Below are positions 1-6,116 of a stretch of DNA of 41,574 nt, in pieces; the first letter of the stretch is position 1, and every line of letters starts with the position of its first letter. The notes under the pieces were generated by a model. It had not been told where the DNA came from, searched no databases, and saw only the letters and a program-made list of their open reading frames with translations. Origin of the DNA: Lachnospiraceae bacterium. GTDB taxonomy: Bacteria > Bacillota > Clostridia > Lachnospirales > Lachnospiraceae. Both the position numbers and the translations under genes were made by a program. The stretch covers positions 1 to 41,574 of the forward strand of contig JAQXIY010000051.1 of the NCBI GenBank assembly GCA_029008035.1, written 5' to 3'.

Positions 1-27
1 TTCCGTATCTTACGGAACTTAATTTTT
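1..27 (+). terminator. Terminator-like hairpin at window edge
   Basis: TTCCGTA and TACGGAA form a 7-bp stem with a 3-nt loop, followed after a short gap by a run of five T. It sits directly before tRNA-Glu and probably ends the gene or tRNA upstream of the window. The T run is offset from the stem, so this could also be a tRNA-processing hairpin. Confidence 0.4.
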
Positions 28-99
28 GGCCCCGTGGTCAAGCGGTCAAGACATCGCCCTTTCACGGCGGTAACACGGGTTCGATTCCCGTCGGGGTCA
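28..99 (+). tRNA. tRNA-Glu (anticodon UUC)
   Basis: A 72-nt cloverleaf. The acceptor stem GGCCCCG pairs with CGGGGTC (one G-U), with discriminator A at 99. The T arm contains GGTTCGATTCC and the anticodon loop reads CCTTTCA, giving anticodon TTC at about 60-62. No CCA is encoded. The hairpin at 1-17 lies just upstream, so the promoter may be outside the window. Confidence 0.97.
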
Positions 100-109
100 T
101 AAAAATATC

Positions 110-138
110 TTGACGTATGTTGGGATATTTATTATAAT
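110..138 (+). promoter_or_regulatory. Promoter of tRNA-Cys
   Basis: TTGACG (110-115), a 17-nt spacer and TATAAT (133-138), ending 11 nt before the mature tRNA-Cys. This suggests tRNA-Cys has its own promoter as well as possible read-through from tRNA-Glu. Confidence 0.7.
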
Positions 139-149
139 TCATTGTGCGT

Positions 150-220
150 GGCGCCATAGCCAAGTGGTAAGGCAAAGGTCTGCAACACCTCTATCACCAG
201 TTCGAATCTGGTTGGCGCCT
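150..220 (+). tRNA. tRNA-Cys (anticodon GCA)
   Basis: A 71-nt cloverleaf. GGCGCCA (150-156) pairs with TGGCGCC (213-219), and the discriminator is U at 220 as expected for tRNA-Cys. The anticodon GCA is at 182-184 and the T arm carries GTTCGAATC. CCA is not encoded. Confidence 0.97.
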
Positions 221-223
221 CTT

Positions 224-250
224 AGCGGTTCATTTTTGAACCGCTTTTTA
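224..250 (+). terminator. Rho-independent terminator after tRNA-Cys
   Basis: AGCGGTTCA (224-232) pairs perfectly with TGAACCGCT (237-245) across a 4-nt loop and is followed by a T run. It ends the tRNA transcript. Confidence 0.9.
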
Positions 251-312
251 TATATTATGGTACAATAAGAAATGGCAATTTATCATATTGCATATGAGAG
301 GGGTTATTTGCA

Positions 313-1149
313 ATGAAGGACGTCTTAAAAAAAATCATTAAATTTGATTTCACACCAACCATTATTTTCTATATATTGTTTATGGTGTTGACAGTGTTAT
401 TGGTATACGTGGATACCCAGCCAATTGGATTGGGTGGTTCTCTGGTGGGATTGGCCACGGTAAACGGAGCGGTTTTCGACTATATTGGAAAAAGCCTTTT
501 ATGGTATAACATCACAGAGATTTTGGGAAAAGTAGCAATTCTCTATATGTTTGGATTTGCTATCTACGGCTTGGCACAGTGGGTAGACAGACATAAGTTG
601 AGAAGAGTGGACAAGGATCTGTTTGTACTGGCTTTTATCTACGTGTTGATTGCGGGTTGTTATGCCGTATTTGAAATTTTTATTATTAATTTCAGACCTG
701 TCCTTGTGACAACAGAGATGGAAGCATCCTATCCTTCCTCTCATACCATGTTGGTGGTGTGTGTTATGGCTACGGCAATTATGCAGTTCCACAGCAAAAT
801 TAAAAAGAAAAAAGTTTTGCGGATTGTGTTGGAGATTATCTCAGCGGCCATCCTGGTTGTTTCCGTAGTGGGAAGAATGCTCTCCGGTGTTCACTGGTTC
901 ACCGATATTTTGGGAGCACTGCTCTTGAGTGGTACACTGATTACATTCTATTATGCCCTGGTAAAGAGAGTACGTATTTATGAGGCCAACAAGCCAAAGG
1001 GTAAGAGAGTCAAGAGAGAGAAAAATTCAAAAAGGAAAAAAGGGACAAAAAAGCAAGGAAAAAGGAACAAAAACTCTGATAAAGAAATTAGAGATAAAAG
1101 AAAAGCAAAGAGAGTTGAGAGAGCAAAGAAAAAGAATGCAACAGAGTAA
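313..1149 (+). CDS. PAP2-family membrane phosphatase with basic C-terminal tail
   Basis: A 278-residue integral membrane protein of the PAP2 (type 2 phosphatidic acid phosphatase) family, which hydrolyses lipid phosphates or pyrophosphates at the membrane. The family signature is visible as RP at 128-129, PSSH at 141-144 (serine in place of the usual glycine) and R188 / H194 / D198 in GRMLSGVHWFTD. About six hydrophobic segments are present. Residues 226-278 form an unusually Lys/Arg-rich cytoplasmic tail. GAGAGGGG lies about 10 nt before the ATG. The gene precedes tyrS by 33 nt and a second, shorter PAP2 gene follows tyrS. Substrate (undecaprenyl pyrophosphate or a phospholipid) cannot be told from sequence. 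Confidence 0.85.
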   Translation: MKDVLKKIIKFDFTPTIIFYILFMVLTVLLVYVDTQPIGLGGSLVGLATVNGAVFDYIGKSLLWYNITEILGKVAILYMFGFAIYGLAQWVDRHKLRRVDKDLFVLAFIYVLIAGCYAVFEIFIINFRPVLVTTEMEASYPSSHTMLVVCVMATAIMQFHSKIKKKKVLRIVLEIISAAILVVSVVGRMLSGVHWFTDILGALLLSGTLITFYYALVKRVRIYEANKPKGKRVKREKNSKRKKGTKKQGKRNKNSDKEIRDKRKAKRVERAKKKNATE

Positions 1150-1182
1150 TACATATAATTTGTAAGAAAAGGCGGTGTAGAA

Positions 1183-2406
1183 ATGACAATTTATGATGAA
1201 TTGGTTGCCAGAGGTTTGATTGCCCAGGTGACAGACGAAGAAGAAATTAAAGAGATGATTAACAATGGAAAGGCAACGTTCTATATTGGATTTGACCCGA
1301 CAGCGGATAGTTTGCATGTAGGACATTTTATGGCTCTTTGCCTTATGAAGCGTTTGCAGATGGCAGGAAATAAGCCGGTGGTTTTGATTGGTGGGGGAAC
1401 CGCCATGATTGGTGATCCATCAGGTCGAAGCGATATGCGCCAGATGATGACCACCGAGACCATTGCTCACAATGTGGAGTGTTTCAAAAAACAGATGAGC
1501 CGTTTTATCGACTTTTCTGAAGACAAGGCAATTCTTGTAAATAATGCAGATTGGTTGATGGATTTGAATTATGTGGAAGTGCTTCGTGACATTGGACCGC
1601 ATTTCTCCGTAAACCGTATGCTCACTGCAGAGTGCTATAAACAGCGTATGGAGAAGGGCTTGAGTTTCCTGGAGTTCAACTACATGATTATGCAGAGTTA
1701 TGACTTTTATATGCTATTCCAGAAGTACGGATGTAACATGCAGTTTGGCGGGGATGACCAGTGGAGTAACATGTTGGGAGGAACAGAGCTGATTCGTCGT
1801 AAGCTTGGCAAGGATGCTTATGCTATGACCATCAATTTGTTGCTCAACTCTGAGGGCAAGAAGATGGGTAAGACCCAGTCCGGTGCTGTTTGGTTGGATC
1901 CAAATAAGACAACACCTTTTGAGTTTTATCAGTACTGGAGAAATGTATCTGACCAGGATGTATTGAAGTGTATTCGTATGTTGACATTCCTTCCATTGGA
2001 AGAAATCGAGGAGATGGATAAATGGGAAGGCTCTCAGTTGAATCAGGCGAAGGATATTCTGGCTTATGAGTTAACGAAGTTGGTTCACGGAGAGGAGGAA
2101 GCTGTCGCAGCCAGAGATGCGTCTAAGGCATTGTTCTCAACAGGAAGTGCGGCAAATATGCCTACAGAGACCATTAAATCTGATATTTTTACAGATGGAA
2201 AGGTGGACATCTTACAGTTATTGATCAGTGCCAACCTGGCTACCAGCCGAAACGAGGCGAGACGTGCCGTAGAGCAGGGTGGCGTGTCCGTCAACGGAGA
2301 AAAAGTGACAGATACGCATGCAGCCTATGTAGCAGAAGATTTTACTGAAGAATTTATCCTGAAAAAAGGAAAGAAGAAATTCTGCAAGGTAGTATTCGAG
2401 GCCTAA
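1183..2406 (+). CDS. tyrS: Tyrosyl-tRNA synthetase
   Basis: A 407-residue class I aminoacyl-tRNA synthetase that charges tRNA-Tyr in the cytoplasm. The HIGH signature is HVGH (45-48) and the KMSKS loop is KMGKT (227-231). The tyrosine-pocket region around YIGFDPTADSLH and QFGGDDQW is typical of bacterial TyrRS. The last ~60 residues form an S4-like RNA-binding domain (SRNEARRAVEQGGVSVNG). Length matches the family. It is preceded by AAGGCGG and overlaps no neighbour. The 33-nt gap upstream leaves no room for a T-box leader, so it is probably read from the upstream PAP2 promoter. Confidence 0.97.
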   Translation: MTIYDELVARGLIAQVTDEEEIKEMINNGKATFYIGFDPTADSLHVGHFMALCLMKRLQMAGNKPVVLIGGGTAMIGDPSGRSDMRQMMTTETIAHNVECFKKQMSRFIDFSEDKAILVNNADWLMDLNYVEVLRDIGPHFSVNRMLTAECYKQRMEKGLSFLEFNYMIMQSYDFYMLFQKYGCNMQFGGDDQWSNMLGGTELIRRKLGKDAYAMTINLLLNSEGKKMGKTQSGAVWLDPNKTTPFEFYQYWRNVSDQDVLKCIRMLTFLPLEEIEEMDKWEGSQLNQAKDILAYELTKLVHGEEEAVAARDASKALFSTGSAANMPTETIKSDIFTDGKVDILQLLISANLATSRNEARRAVEQGGVSVNGEKVTDTHAAYVAEDFTEEFILKKGKKKFCKVVFEA

Positions 2407-2408
2407 AA

Positions 2409-2969
2409 ATGGGTAATATATTTTATTTTGATTGGGAGATGGAGCTGTTATACAGTTTGCAATCCCTACACAATCCGGTGTTAGACAAGGTGATGCTTTT
2501 TATCACTACCCTTGGTAATGCAGGAATGGTATGGATTGCAATTACCATCCTTATGTTTATTTTTTGCAAAGATAAACGATGCGCCTGGACGTCAACAGGC
2601 GCATTGTTGTTATCGGTGCTGATAATTAACTTAATTCTTAAAAATCTGGTGGCAAGAGCGAGACCTTGTTGGATTGATACAGATGTGATGCTTTTATTAA
2701 AGAATCCAAAGGATTATTCCTTCCCATCGGGACACGCATCGGCATCCTTTGCTACAGCAGTATCCATACTGCAATTCCCAGAATACCGCAAGCAGGGAAT
2801 TGCCGCCCTGATTCTGGCAACACTGATTGCATTTTCCAGAATGTACTTCTTTGTACATTTTCCCACAGATATTTTGGTGGGATCGGCGCTGGGAGTTTTG
2901 GAGGCATTGTTAGCAGGTTATTTTGTAAGAAAGTTGGAAAAAAACAGAGAATTTTGTCAAAAGAGATAA
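2409..2969 (+). CDS. PAP2-family phosphatase (undecaprenyl-diphosphatase-like)
   Basis: A 186-residue membrane protein with the full PAP2 signature: RARP (83-86), PSGH (106-109), and SR at 143-144 with H150 and D154. Five or six hydrophobic helices are visible. Size and motif order resemble BcrC/YbjG-type undecaprenyl pyrophosphate phosphatases, which recycle the peptidoglycan lipid carrier; that specific role is inference. It starts two bases after the tyrS stop, with GAGG inside the last tyrS codons serving as ribosome binding site, so the two are translationally coupled. Together with the 278-residue protein upstream, tyrS is flanked by two PAP2 genes of different size. Confidence 0.85.
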   Translation: MGNIFYFDWEMELLYSLQSLHNPVLDKVMLFITTLGNAGMVWIAITILMFIFCKDKRCAWTSTGALLLSVLIINLILKNLVARARPCWIDTDVMLLLKNPKDYSFPSGHASASFATAVSILQFPEYRKQGIAALILATLIAFSRMYFFVHFPTDILVGSALGVLEALLAGYFVRKLEKNREFCQKR

Positions 2970-2995
2970 ATGTCAACTTCTATTTTACGCAGGTT

Positions 2996-3027
2996 TATGC
3001 TATTCTCGAGAAAATGAGAGGAGCATA
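2996..3027 (+). promoter_or_regulatory. Hairpin covering the ribosome binding site of the lipoprotein gene
   Basis: TATGCT (2996-3001) pairs with AGCATA (3022-3027) and TTCTC (3003-3007) with GAGAG (3016-3020). The whole Shine-Dalgarno stretch GAGAGGAG (3016-3023) for the ATG at 3033 lies in the 3' strand. Such a fold would lower translation unless opened. Whether it is used is unknown. Confidence 0.4.
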
Positions 3028-3032
3028 GATTT

Positions 3033-3542
3033 ATGCGTAGGATAGGAGTTTTTTTATTGTCTCTTTTATTGGTATTTTCTATGGTAGGATGCGGGAAAAA
3101 GGAGGCAGATAAGAATGTAGAAAAAGAAGAGACCACCAAAAAGGAGGAAACGGTAACATATACATCCAGTGTACATATCACCATTAATCCTGAGTTACGA
3201 CTGTATTTGGATAAGAATCAACAGGTTGTGGATGTGGCTCTTTTAAATGATGATGCAAGGGAAACCTTTTCAGATATTACATTTCAGGATTTGCCATTAG
3301 AAGAGGCTATGAATGTGGTTATCACTGCCAGTGCAGATGCGGGATACCTCACAGAGGGAAAGGACATCAACATTGAAGTGGAACACACAGAAAAGAGTTT
3401 GAAGGAAAACGAGGCAAAGAAGATTTTACAGACAGCGGAGAAGGCGGTGCAAGAAAGAATTGTATTTAAAATAAAAAAAATAGGCTCGGTGGAAATGAAA
3501 ACACCGAGCCTTATTTATGAGGGACAATCAATCCGTAATTAG
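3033..3542 (+). CDS. Lipoprotein with RsgI-like extracytoplasmic domain
   Basis: A 169-residue predicted lipoprotein. Residues 1-19 are a signal peptide and the lipobox MVGC gives lipidated Cys20. A short Glu/Lys-rich linker follows. Residues ~45-115 (ITINPELRLYLDKNQQVV... LPLEEAMNVVITASADAGYL) resemble the conserved middle domain of RsgI-type anti-sigma factors, including the INP.. start and the GYL ending. No anti-sigma N-terminal domain or sigma factor gene is present here. The reading frame runs through a terminator hairpin (3483-3510). A one-base slip on the A8 run at 3473-3480 would end the protein at TAG 3481-3483, so the last ~20 residues are doubtful. Function unknown. Confidence 0.7.
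   Translation: MRRIGVFLLSLLLVFSMVGCGKKEADKNVEKEETTKKEETVTYTSSVHITINPELRLYLDKNQQVVDVALLNDDARETFSDITFQDLPLEEAMNVVITASADAGYLTEGKDINIEVEHTEKSLKENEAKKILQTAEKAVQERIVFKIKKIGSVEMKTPSLIYEGQSIRN
3483..3510. terminator. Bidirectional terminator between convergent genes
   Basis: GGCTCGGTG (3483-3491) pairs perfectly with CACCGAGCC (3502-3510) around a 10-nt loop. Read on the minus strand the stem is followed by TATTTTTTTTATTTT, a strong terminator for the small gene at 3556-3708. On the plus strand TTATTT follows, weaker. It lies inside the 3' end of the lipoprotein reading frame. Confidence 0.85.
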
Positions 3543-3555
3543 CTTAAATAATTGG

Positions 3556-3708
3556 TTACTCAAATAACCATGTGAAAAATTCTGACAGAGAATGAATCTT
3601 ACCGATCTTGCGAACTGTCTGATCGCAATAGTCATAGCGCTCTGCTTTCGCCCATTCAGGTGTCGGAGCACTTGCCATTAATGTGTCATAATATTGTACT
3701 GTAAGCAT
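3556..3708 (-). CDS. Small protein of unknown function (50 aa)
   Basis: An unrecognised 50-residue protein starting MLTVQYYDTLM and ending FFTWLFE, with no signal peptide or membrane helix. The frame extends upstream to a GTG at 3744, but GGAGG seven bases before the ATG at 3708 favours the short form. Evidence that it is a gene: a promoter-like TTGTAT-N16-TAGAAT on the minus strand (3772-3799), the strong ribosome binding site, and a perfect terminator downstream. It is divergent from the PucR-type regulator and shares a palindrome-rich intergenic region with it. That makes it a candidate target or partner of that regulator. Function unknown. Confidence 0.6.
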   Translation of the reverse strand: MLTVQYYDTLMASAPTPEWAKAERYDYCDQTVRKIGKIHSLSEFFTWLFE

Positions 3709-3771
3709 ATCGAACACCTCCAACTCTCTAAAAATCTGAATCACTAACCGGTTACCTCTGTTTCTATTTAT

Positions 3772-3799
3772 ATTCTATCACAGAAAATATGTGATACAA
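3772..3799 (-). promoter_or_regulatory. Promoter and operator of the 50-aa gene
   Basis: On the minus strand TTGTAT (3799-3794), a 16-nt spacer and TAGAAT (3777-3772). The palindrome ATCACA-N7-TGTGAT (3777-3795) fills the spacer between -35 and -10, a position where a bound repressor would block RNA polymerase. Confidence 0.55.
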
Positions 3800-3829
3800 T
3801 GTGACTTAGAAATAAAAATAGAGATAGAT

Positions 3830-3859
3830 TTTGTGATACAGTCACAAATATGGTAAAAT
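3830..3859 (+). promoter_or_regulatory. Promoter and operator of the PucR-type regulator
   Basis: TTGTGA (3831-3836), a 17-nt spacer and TAAAAT (3854-3859). The -35 lies inside the perfect palindrome TTTGTGATACAGTCACAAA (3830-3848). It shares the half-site TGTGATACA with the region next to the divergent promoter, so one factor could control both; autoregulation is the simplest reading. Confidence 0.6.
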
Positions 3860-3894
3860 ATAGAAGAATAAGATACCCATGAAGGAGGATGAAG

Positions 3895-5064
3895 ATGGGA
3901 TTTACCGTGGAGGATATGCTGATTATATCCAGTGACAAATATGATATGGAATTGCTGGCAGGGCGAAACGGGTGGGCCAATTCCATTAGTTGGTTGATGA
4001 TGGTAGAGGACAAGACCATCATCAAGAATTTTAAGGGAAAAGAATTGGCGGTTACTCTGGGAAATGGTGTTCACACAGAAGAGCAATTGCTGGAATTGGC
4101 ATCTCTTTTGGATGAACATCATGCAGCAGGGTGGATTATCAATACGGGAGAATATATCAAAACAATACCGGAGAAGCTGATTGATTATTGCAATCGTCAT
4201 GATTTGCCTTTGCTTGAGGTGCCTTGGGATATTGAAGTGTCGGAAATGATGAAAGACCTTATGGTTCGTATCTTTTTGCAGACGGAGACGGACGAGCAGA
4301 TTTCTGCGGCTTTTATCAAATCCATTGAGACACCGCAGCTGGAGGAAGCCTATCGGGAGAAGTTGTCCGCAGCTTTTGATGTGGATGGTAAGTTTCAGGT
4401 TGTACTAATCACCACAGAGGATTTGGACAGTATGGATTCCATTGACCGAAAACGAATCGGATACAGACTTCAGATATATATGGAGAACATTTCCCACAAT
4501 GCGCACTTTTTCTATTATGACGGGTATTTCGCGGTAATTATGAACGAGGTGAGCGAGGAAGATAAAAACGAGATTGTCAGCGGATTTTTGATGCGGGCCA
4601 GAAGGCGTATGCCGGATAAGGCAATTTACTGTGGGGAGGGTTCTGTGGTATGGGATGTGTCTAATGTAGCCATCTCTTTTGAAAGGGCAGCCTATGCCAC
4701 TCGGGTGGCAATGCGAAAGGGACAGTCTTTTGCTCGGTTCGACGATTTGGGAATGGAGCGAATTCTGTATTCTGTGGAAGATATATCCCTGTTGCAGGAA
4801 ATGGGGGAGGAAAAACTGGAACCTATTCTTGCATATGACAAGAAGCACAGTTCCGATTTGTGCCAAACCCTCTTTTGCTATCTGAAAAATAATGGAAGCG
4901 TAAAGGCTGTGGCAGATGAGATGTTTATTCACAAAAATACGATTGTGTATCGTATGGGTAAAATCAAGGAATTGTTGGGATGTGATTTGGAAGATGGAGA
5001 GGAACGCATGGCATATTACCTGGCCTGCCTGATTATGGACGCCGAACTTTCCGGTGGAGTATAA
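3895..5064 (+). CDS. PucR/CdaR-family transcriptional regulator
   Basis: About 389 residues. The N-terminal ~120 residues match the PucR-type ligand-sensing domain (MGFTVEDML start, LAVTLGNGVH, DLPLLEVPWDIEVSEMMKDL). A middle region follows, then a C-terminal PucR helix-turn-helix (about 325-385) reading LKNNGSVKAVADEMFIHKNTIVYRMGKI. Family members control purine, amino-acid or sugar-acid catabolism in response to small ligands. The frame has ATGs at 3889 and 3895; GGAGG ends at 3888, leaving no spacing for the first and six bases for the second, so 3895 is chosen. No catabolic operon adjoins it. The nearest candidate targets are itself and the divergent 50-residue gene. Ligand unknown. Confidence 0.9.
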   Translation: MGFTVEDMLIISSDKYDMELLAGRNGWANSISWLMMVEDKTIIKNFKGKELAVTLGNGVHTEEQLLELASLLDEHHAAGWIINTGEYIKTIPEKLIDYCNRHDLPLLEVPWDIEVSEMMKDLMVRIFLQTETDEQISAAFIKSIETPQLEEAYREKLSAAFDVDGKFQVVLITTEDLDSMDSIDRKRIGYRLQIYMENISHNAHFFYYDGYFAVIMNEVSEEDKNEIVSGFLMRARRRMPDKAIYCGEGSVVWDVSNVAISFERAAYATRVAMRKGQSFARFDDLGMERILYSVEDISLLQEMGEEKLEPILAYDKKHSSDLCQTLFCYLKNNGSVKAVADEMFIHKNTIVYRMGKIKELLGCDLEDGEERMAYYLACLIMDAELSGGV

Positions 5065-5099
5065 CTTTCTCTTTTCCGGGAGAAAATTTCCAGAAAATG

Positions 5100-5128
5100 T
5101 TGACGACCGTGGAAAAATAGGATATATT
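5100..5128 (+). promoter_or_regulatory. Promoter of the riboswitch/mntP transcript
   Basis: TTGACG (5100-5105), 17-nt spacer, TATATT (5123-5128). Transcription would start near 5135, just ahead of the aptamer. Confidence 0.65.
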
Positions 5129-5134
5129 GTTTAA

Positions 5135-5213
5135 CAACCGTGAGGGAGTAACTTGCACGAAGGTGTGATTTGTCAACAACCTCGGTCCTTGGACCTGGCA
5201 AATCTTAAATTGT
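5135..5213 (+). ncRNA. yybP-ykoY-type manganese riboswitch aptamer
   Basis: Between the promoter and mntP lies an element with hallmarks of the yybP-ykoY Mn2+ riboswitch: GAGGGAGTAAC (about 5142-5152), a small hairpin GCAC/GTGT, then GATTTG (5167-5172) pairing with CAAATC (5199-5204) around GTCAACAACCTC and the hairpin GGTCC/GGACC (5184-5188 / 5191-5195). The family regulates manganese export genes, and the next gene is mntP. A large terminator follows at once. Mn2+ binding would be expected to prevent termination. Identification is from motif memory and context; exact ends are approximate. Confidence 0.75.
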
Positions 5214-5267
5214 GAGACTCATGTGTGCTTATTGATAGAATCAGTGGGCACACAGAGTCTCTTTTTT
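5214..5267 (+). terminator. Riboswitch expression-platform terminator
   Basis: GAGACTC (5214-5220) pairs with GAGTCTC (5255-5261) and GTGTGC (5223-5228) with GCACAC (5248-5253), followed by six T. It stands between aptamer and mntP, so mntP depends on read-through. Confidence 0.85.
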
Positions 5268-5292
5268 GTATGTGTCGTGCAAAAAGCAGTTT

Positions 5293-5482
5293 AGAAACAA
5301 TATATATGTAACACTCAGTTGTATAATGAAGGATATTTTTATGCAGGGTACTTCTGGCGCGGCCGGTACTTAGATGGTACGAAGTAGCATCTTATGTACC
5401 GCTGCCAGCGACCAGGTAGCGGGAGCGTGCCCAGCGTACAAATAAACTTTCTTATACAACGAAATTATAAAAAGATGTTTCT
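5293..5482 (+). ncRNA. Structured palindromic element, copy 1 (candidate ncRNA)
   Basis: A 190-nt imperfect hairpin. AGAAACA (5293-5299) pairs with TGTTTCT (5476-5482). After an internal loop GTTGTATAA (5318-5326) pairs with TTATACAAC (5452-5460). The stem continues to GGGTAC (5346-5351) / GTGCCC (5427-5432). The core has GGTAC..GTACC enclosing GATG/CATC and a TAC-GAA-GTA hairpin, then CGCTGC/GTAGCG. A second copy at 10424-10615 shares the core but not the stem sequence. It lies in the leader of mntP. It could be an RNA gene, a small mobile element, or a solo HEARO/omega-RNA-like relic; no nuclease gene adjoins it. Confidence 0.6.
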
Positions 5483-5516
5483 CAATTGCGTGAAGTAGAA
5501 GACAGGAGATAAGAAA

Positions 5517-6092
5517 ATGGGTGTAACAGAATTACTGCTGATGGGTGTGGGATTGGCTATGGATGCCTTTGCCGTGTCTATCTGCAAGGGACTAGCTATG
5601 AGAAAGGTAAACAAAAAGCAATGCTTCATTATTGCACTGTTTTTTGGAGGATTTCAGGCCCTGATGCCTTTTGTGGGTTGGGCACTGGGTATTCAGTTTG
5701 CAGATAAGATAACGAAGATTGATCACTGGGTAGCCTTCCTTTTGCTTGGCTATATTGGAGGCAAGATGATTGTGGAGGCGGTGAAGAGCAGAAATGAGGA
5801 TGTAGAGATTGAACAGATGGATCCGCCGCTGGATATCAAGGAGCTGTTTGTTCTCGCTGTTGCTACAAGTATTGATGCTTTGGCAGTGGGAATTACCTTC
5901 TCCTTTTTGGAGGTTAATATTGTGGAGGCCATCTCCATTATTGGTATCGTCACATTTATCATCTCCGCAGCAGGAGTTTTTGTAGGTAATATTTTTGGTA
6001 ATAAATATAAGGCAAAGGCAGAATTTGCAGGGGGCCTGATTTTGGTACTTTTAGGTGTGAAGATTATAATAGAGCACACCTTGGGATTATAA
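5517..6092 (+). CDS. mntP: Manganese efflux pump MntP
   Basis: A 191-residue, six-helix membrane protein that exports Mn2+. The duplicated family motif is clear: DAFAVSICKG with D16 in helix 1 and DALAVGITFS with D120 after the central cytoplasmic loop (SRNEDVEIEQMD). Length fits MntP. AGGAGAT ends six bases before the ATG. The probable Mn2+ riboswitch and terminator upstream fit induction by excess manganese. The intervening 250 nt hold the structured palindromic element. A CaCA-family exchanger follows after 24 nt and should share the transcript. Confidence 0.93.
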   Translation: MGVTELLLMGVGLAMDAFAVSICKGLAMRKVNKKQCFIIALFFGGFQALMPFVGWALGIQFADKITKIDHWVAFLLLGYIGGKMIVEAVKSRNEDVEIEQMDPPLDIKELFVLAVATSIDALAVGITFSFLEVNIVEAISIIGIVTFIISAAGVFVGNIFGNKYKAKAEFAGGLILVLLGVKIIIEHTLGL

Positions 6093-6116
6093 ATAATAAG
6101 AGAATGGAGAGAAAAA

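Noticed and set aside
1150-1182. T-box leader for tyrS
   Set aside because: Only 33 bases separate it from the upstream gene; there is no room for a T-box and no terminator. The same holds for metG (8 bases).
3889-3894. Upstream ATG of the PucR-type regulator
   Set aside because: GGAGG ends directly before it, leaving no spacing; the ATG at 3895 is correctly placed.
5065-5099. Terminator of the PucR-type gene (TTTCTC / GAGAAA)
   Set aside because: The stem is short and the following bases AATTTCC are not a T run; too weak to call.
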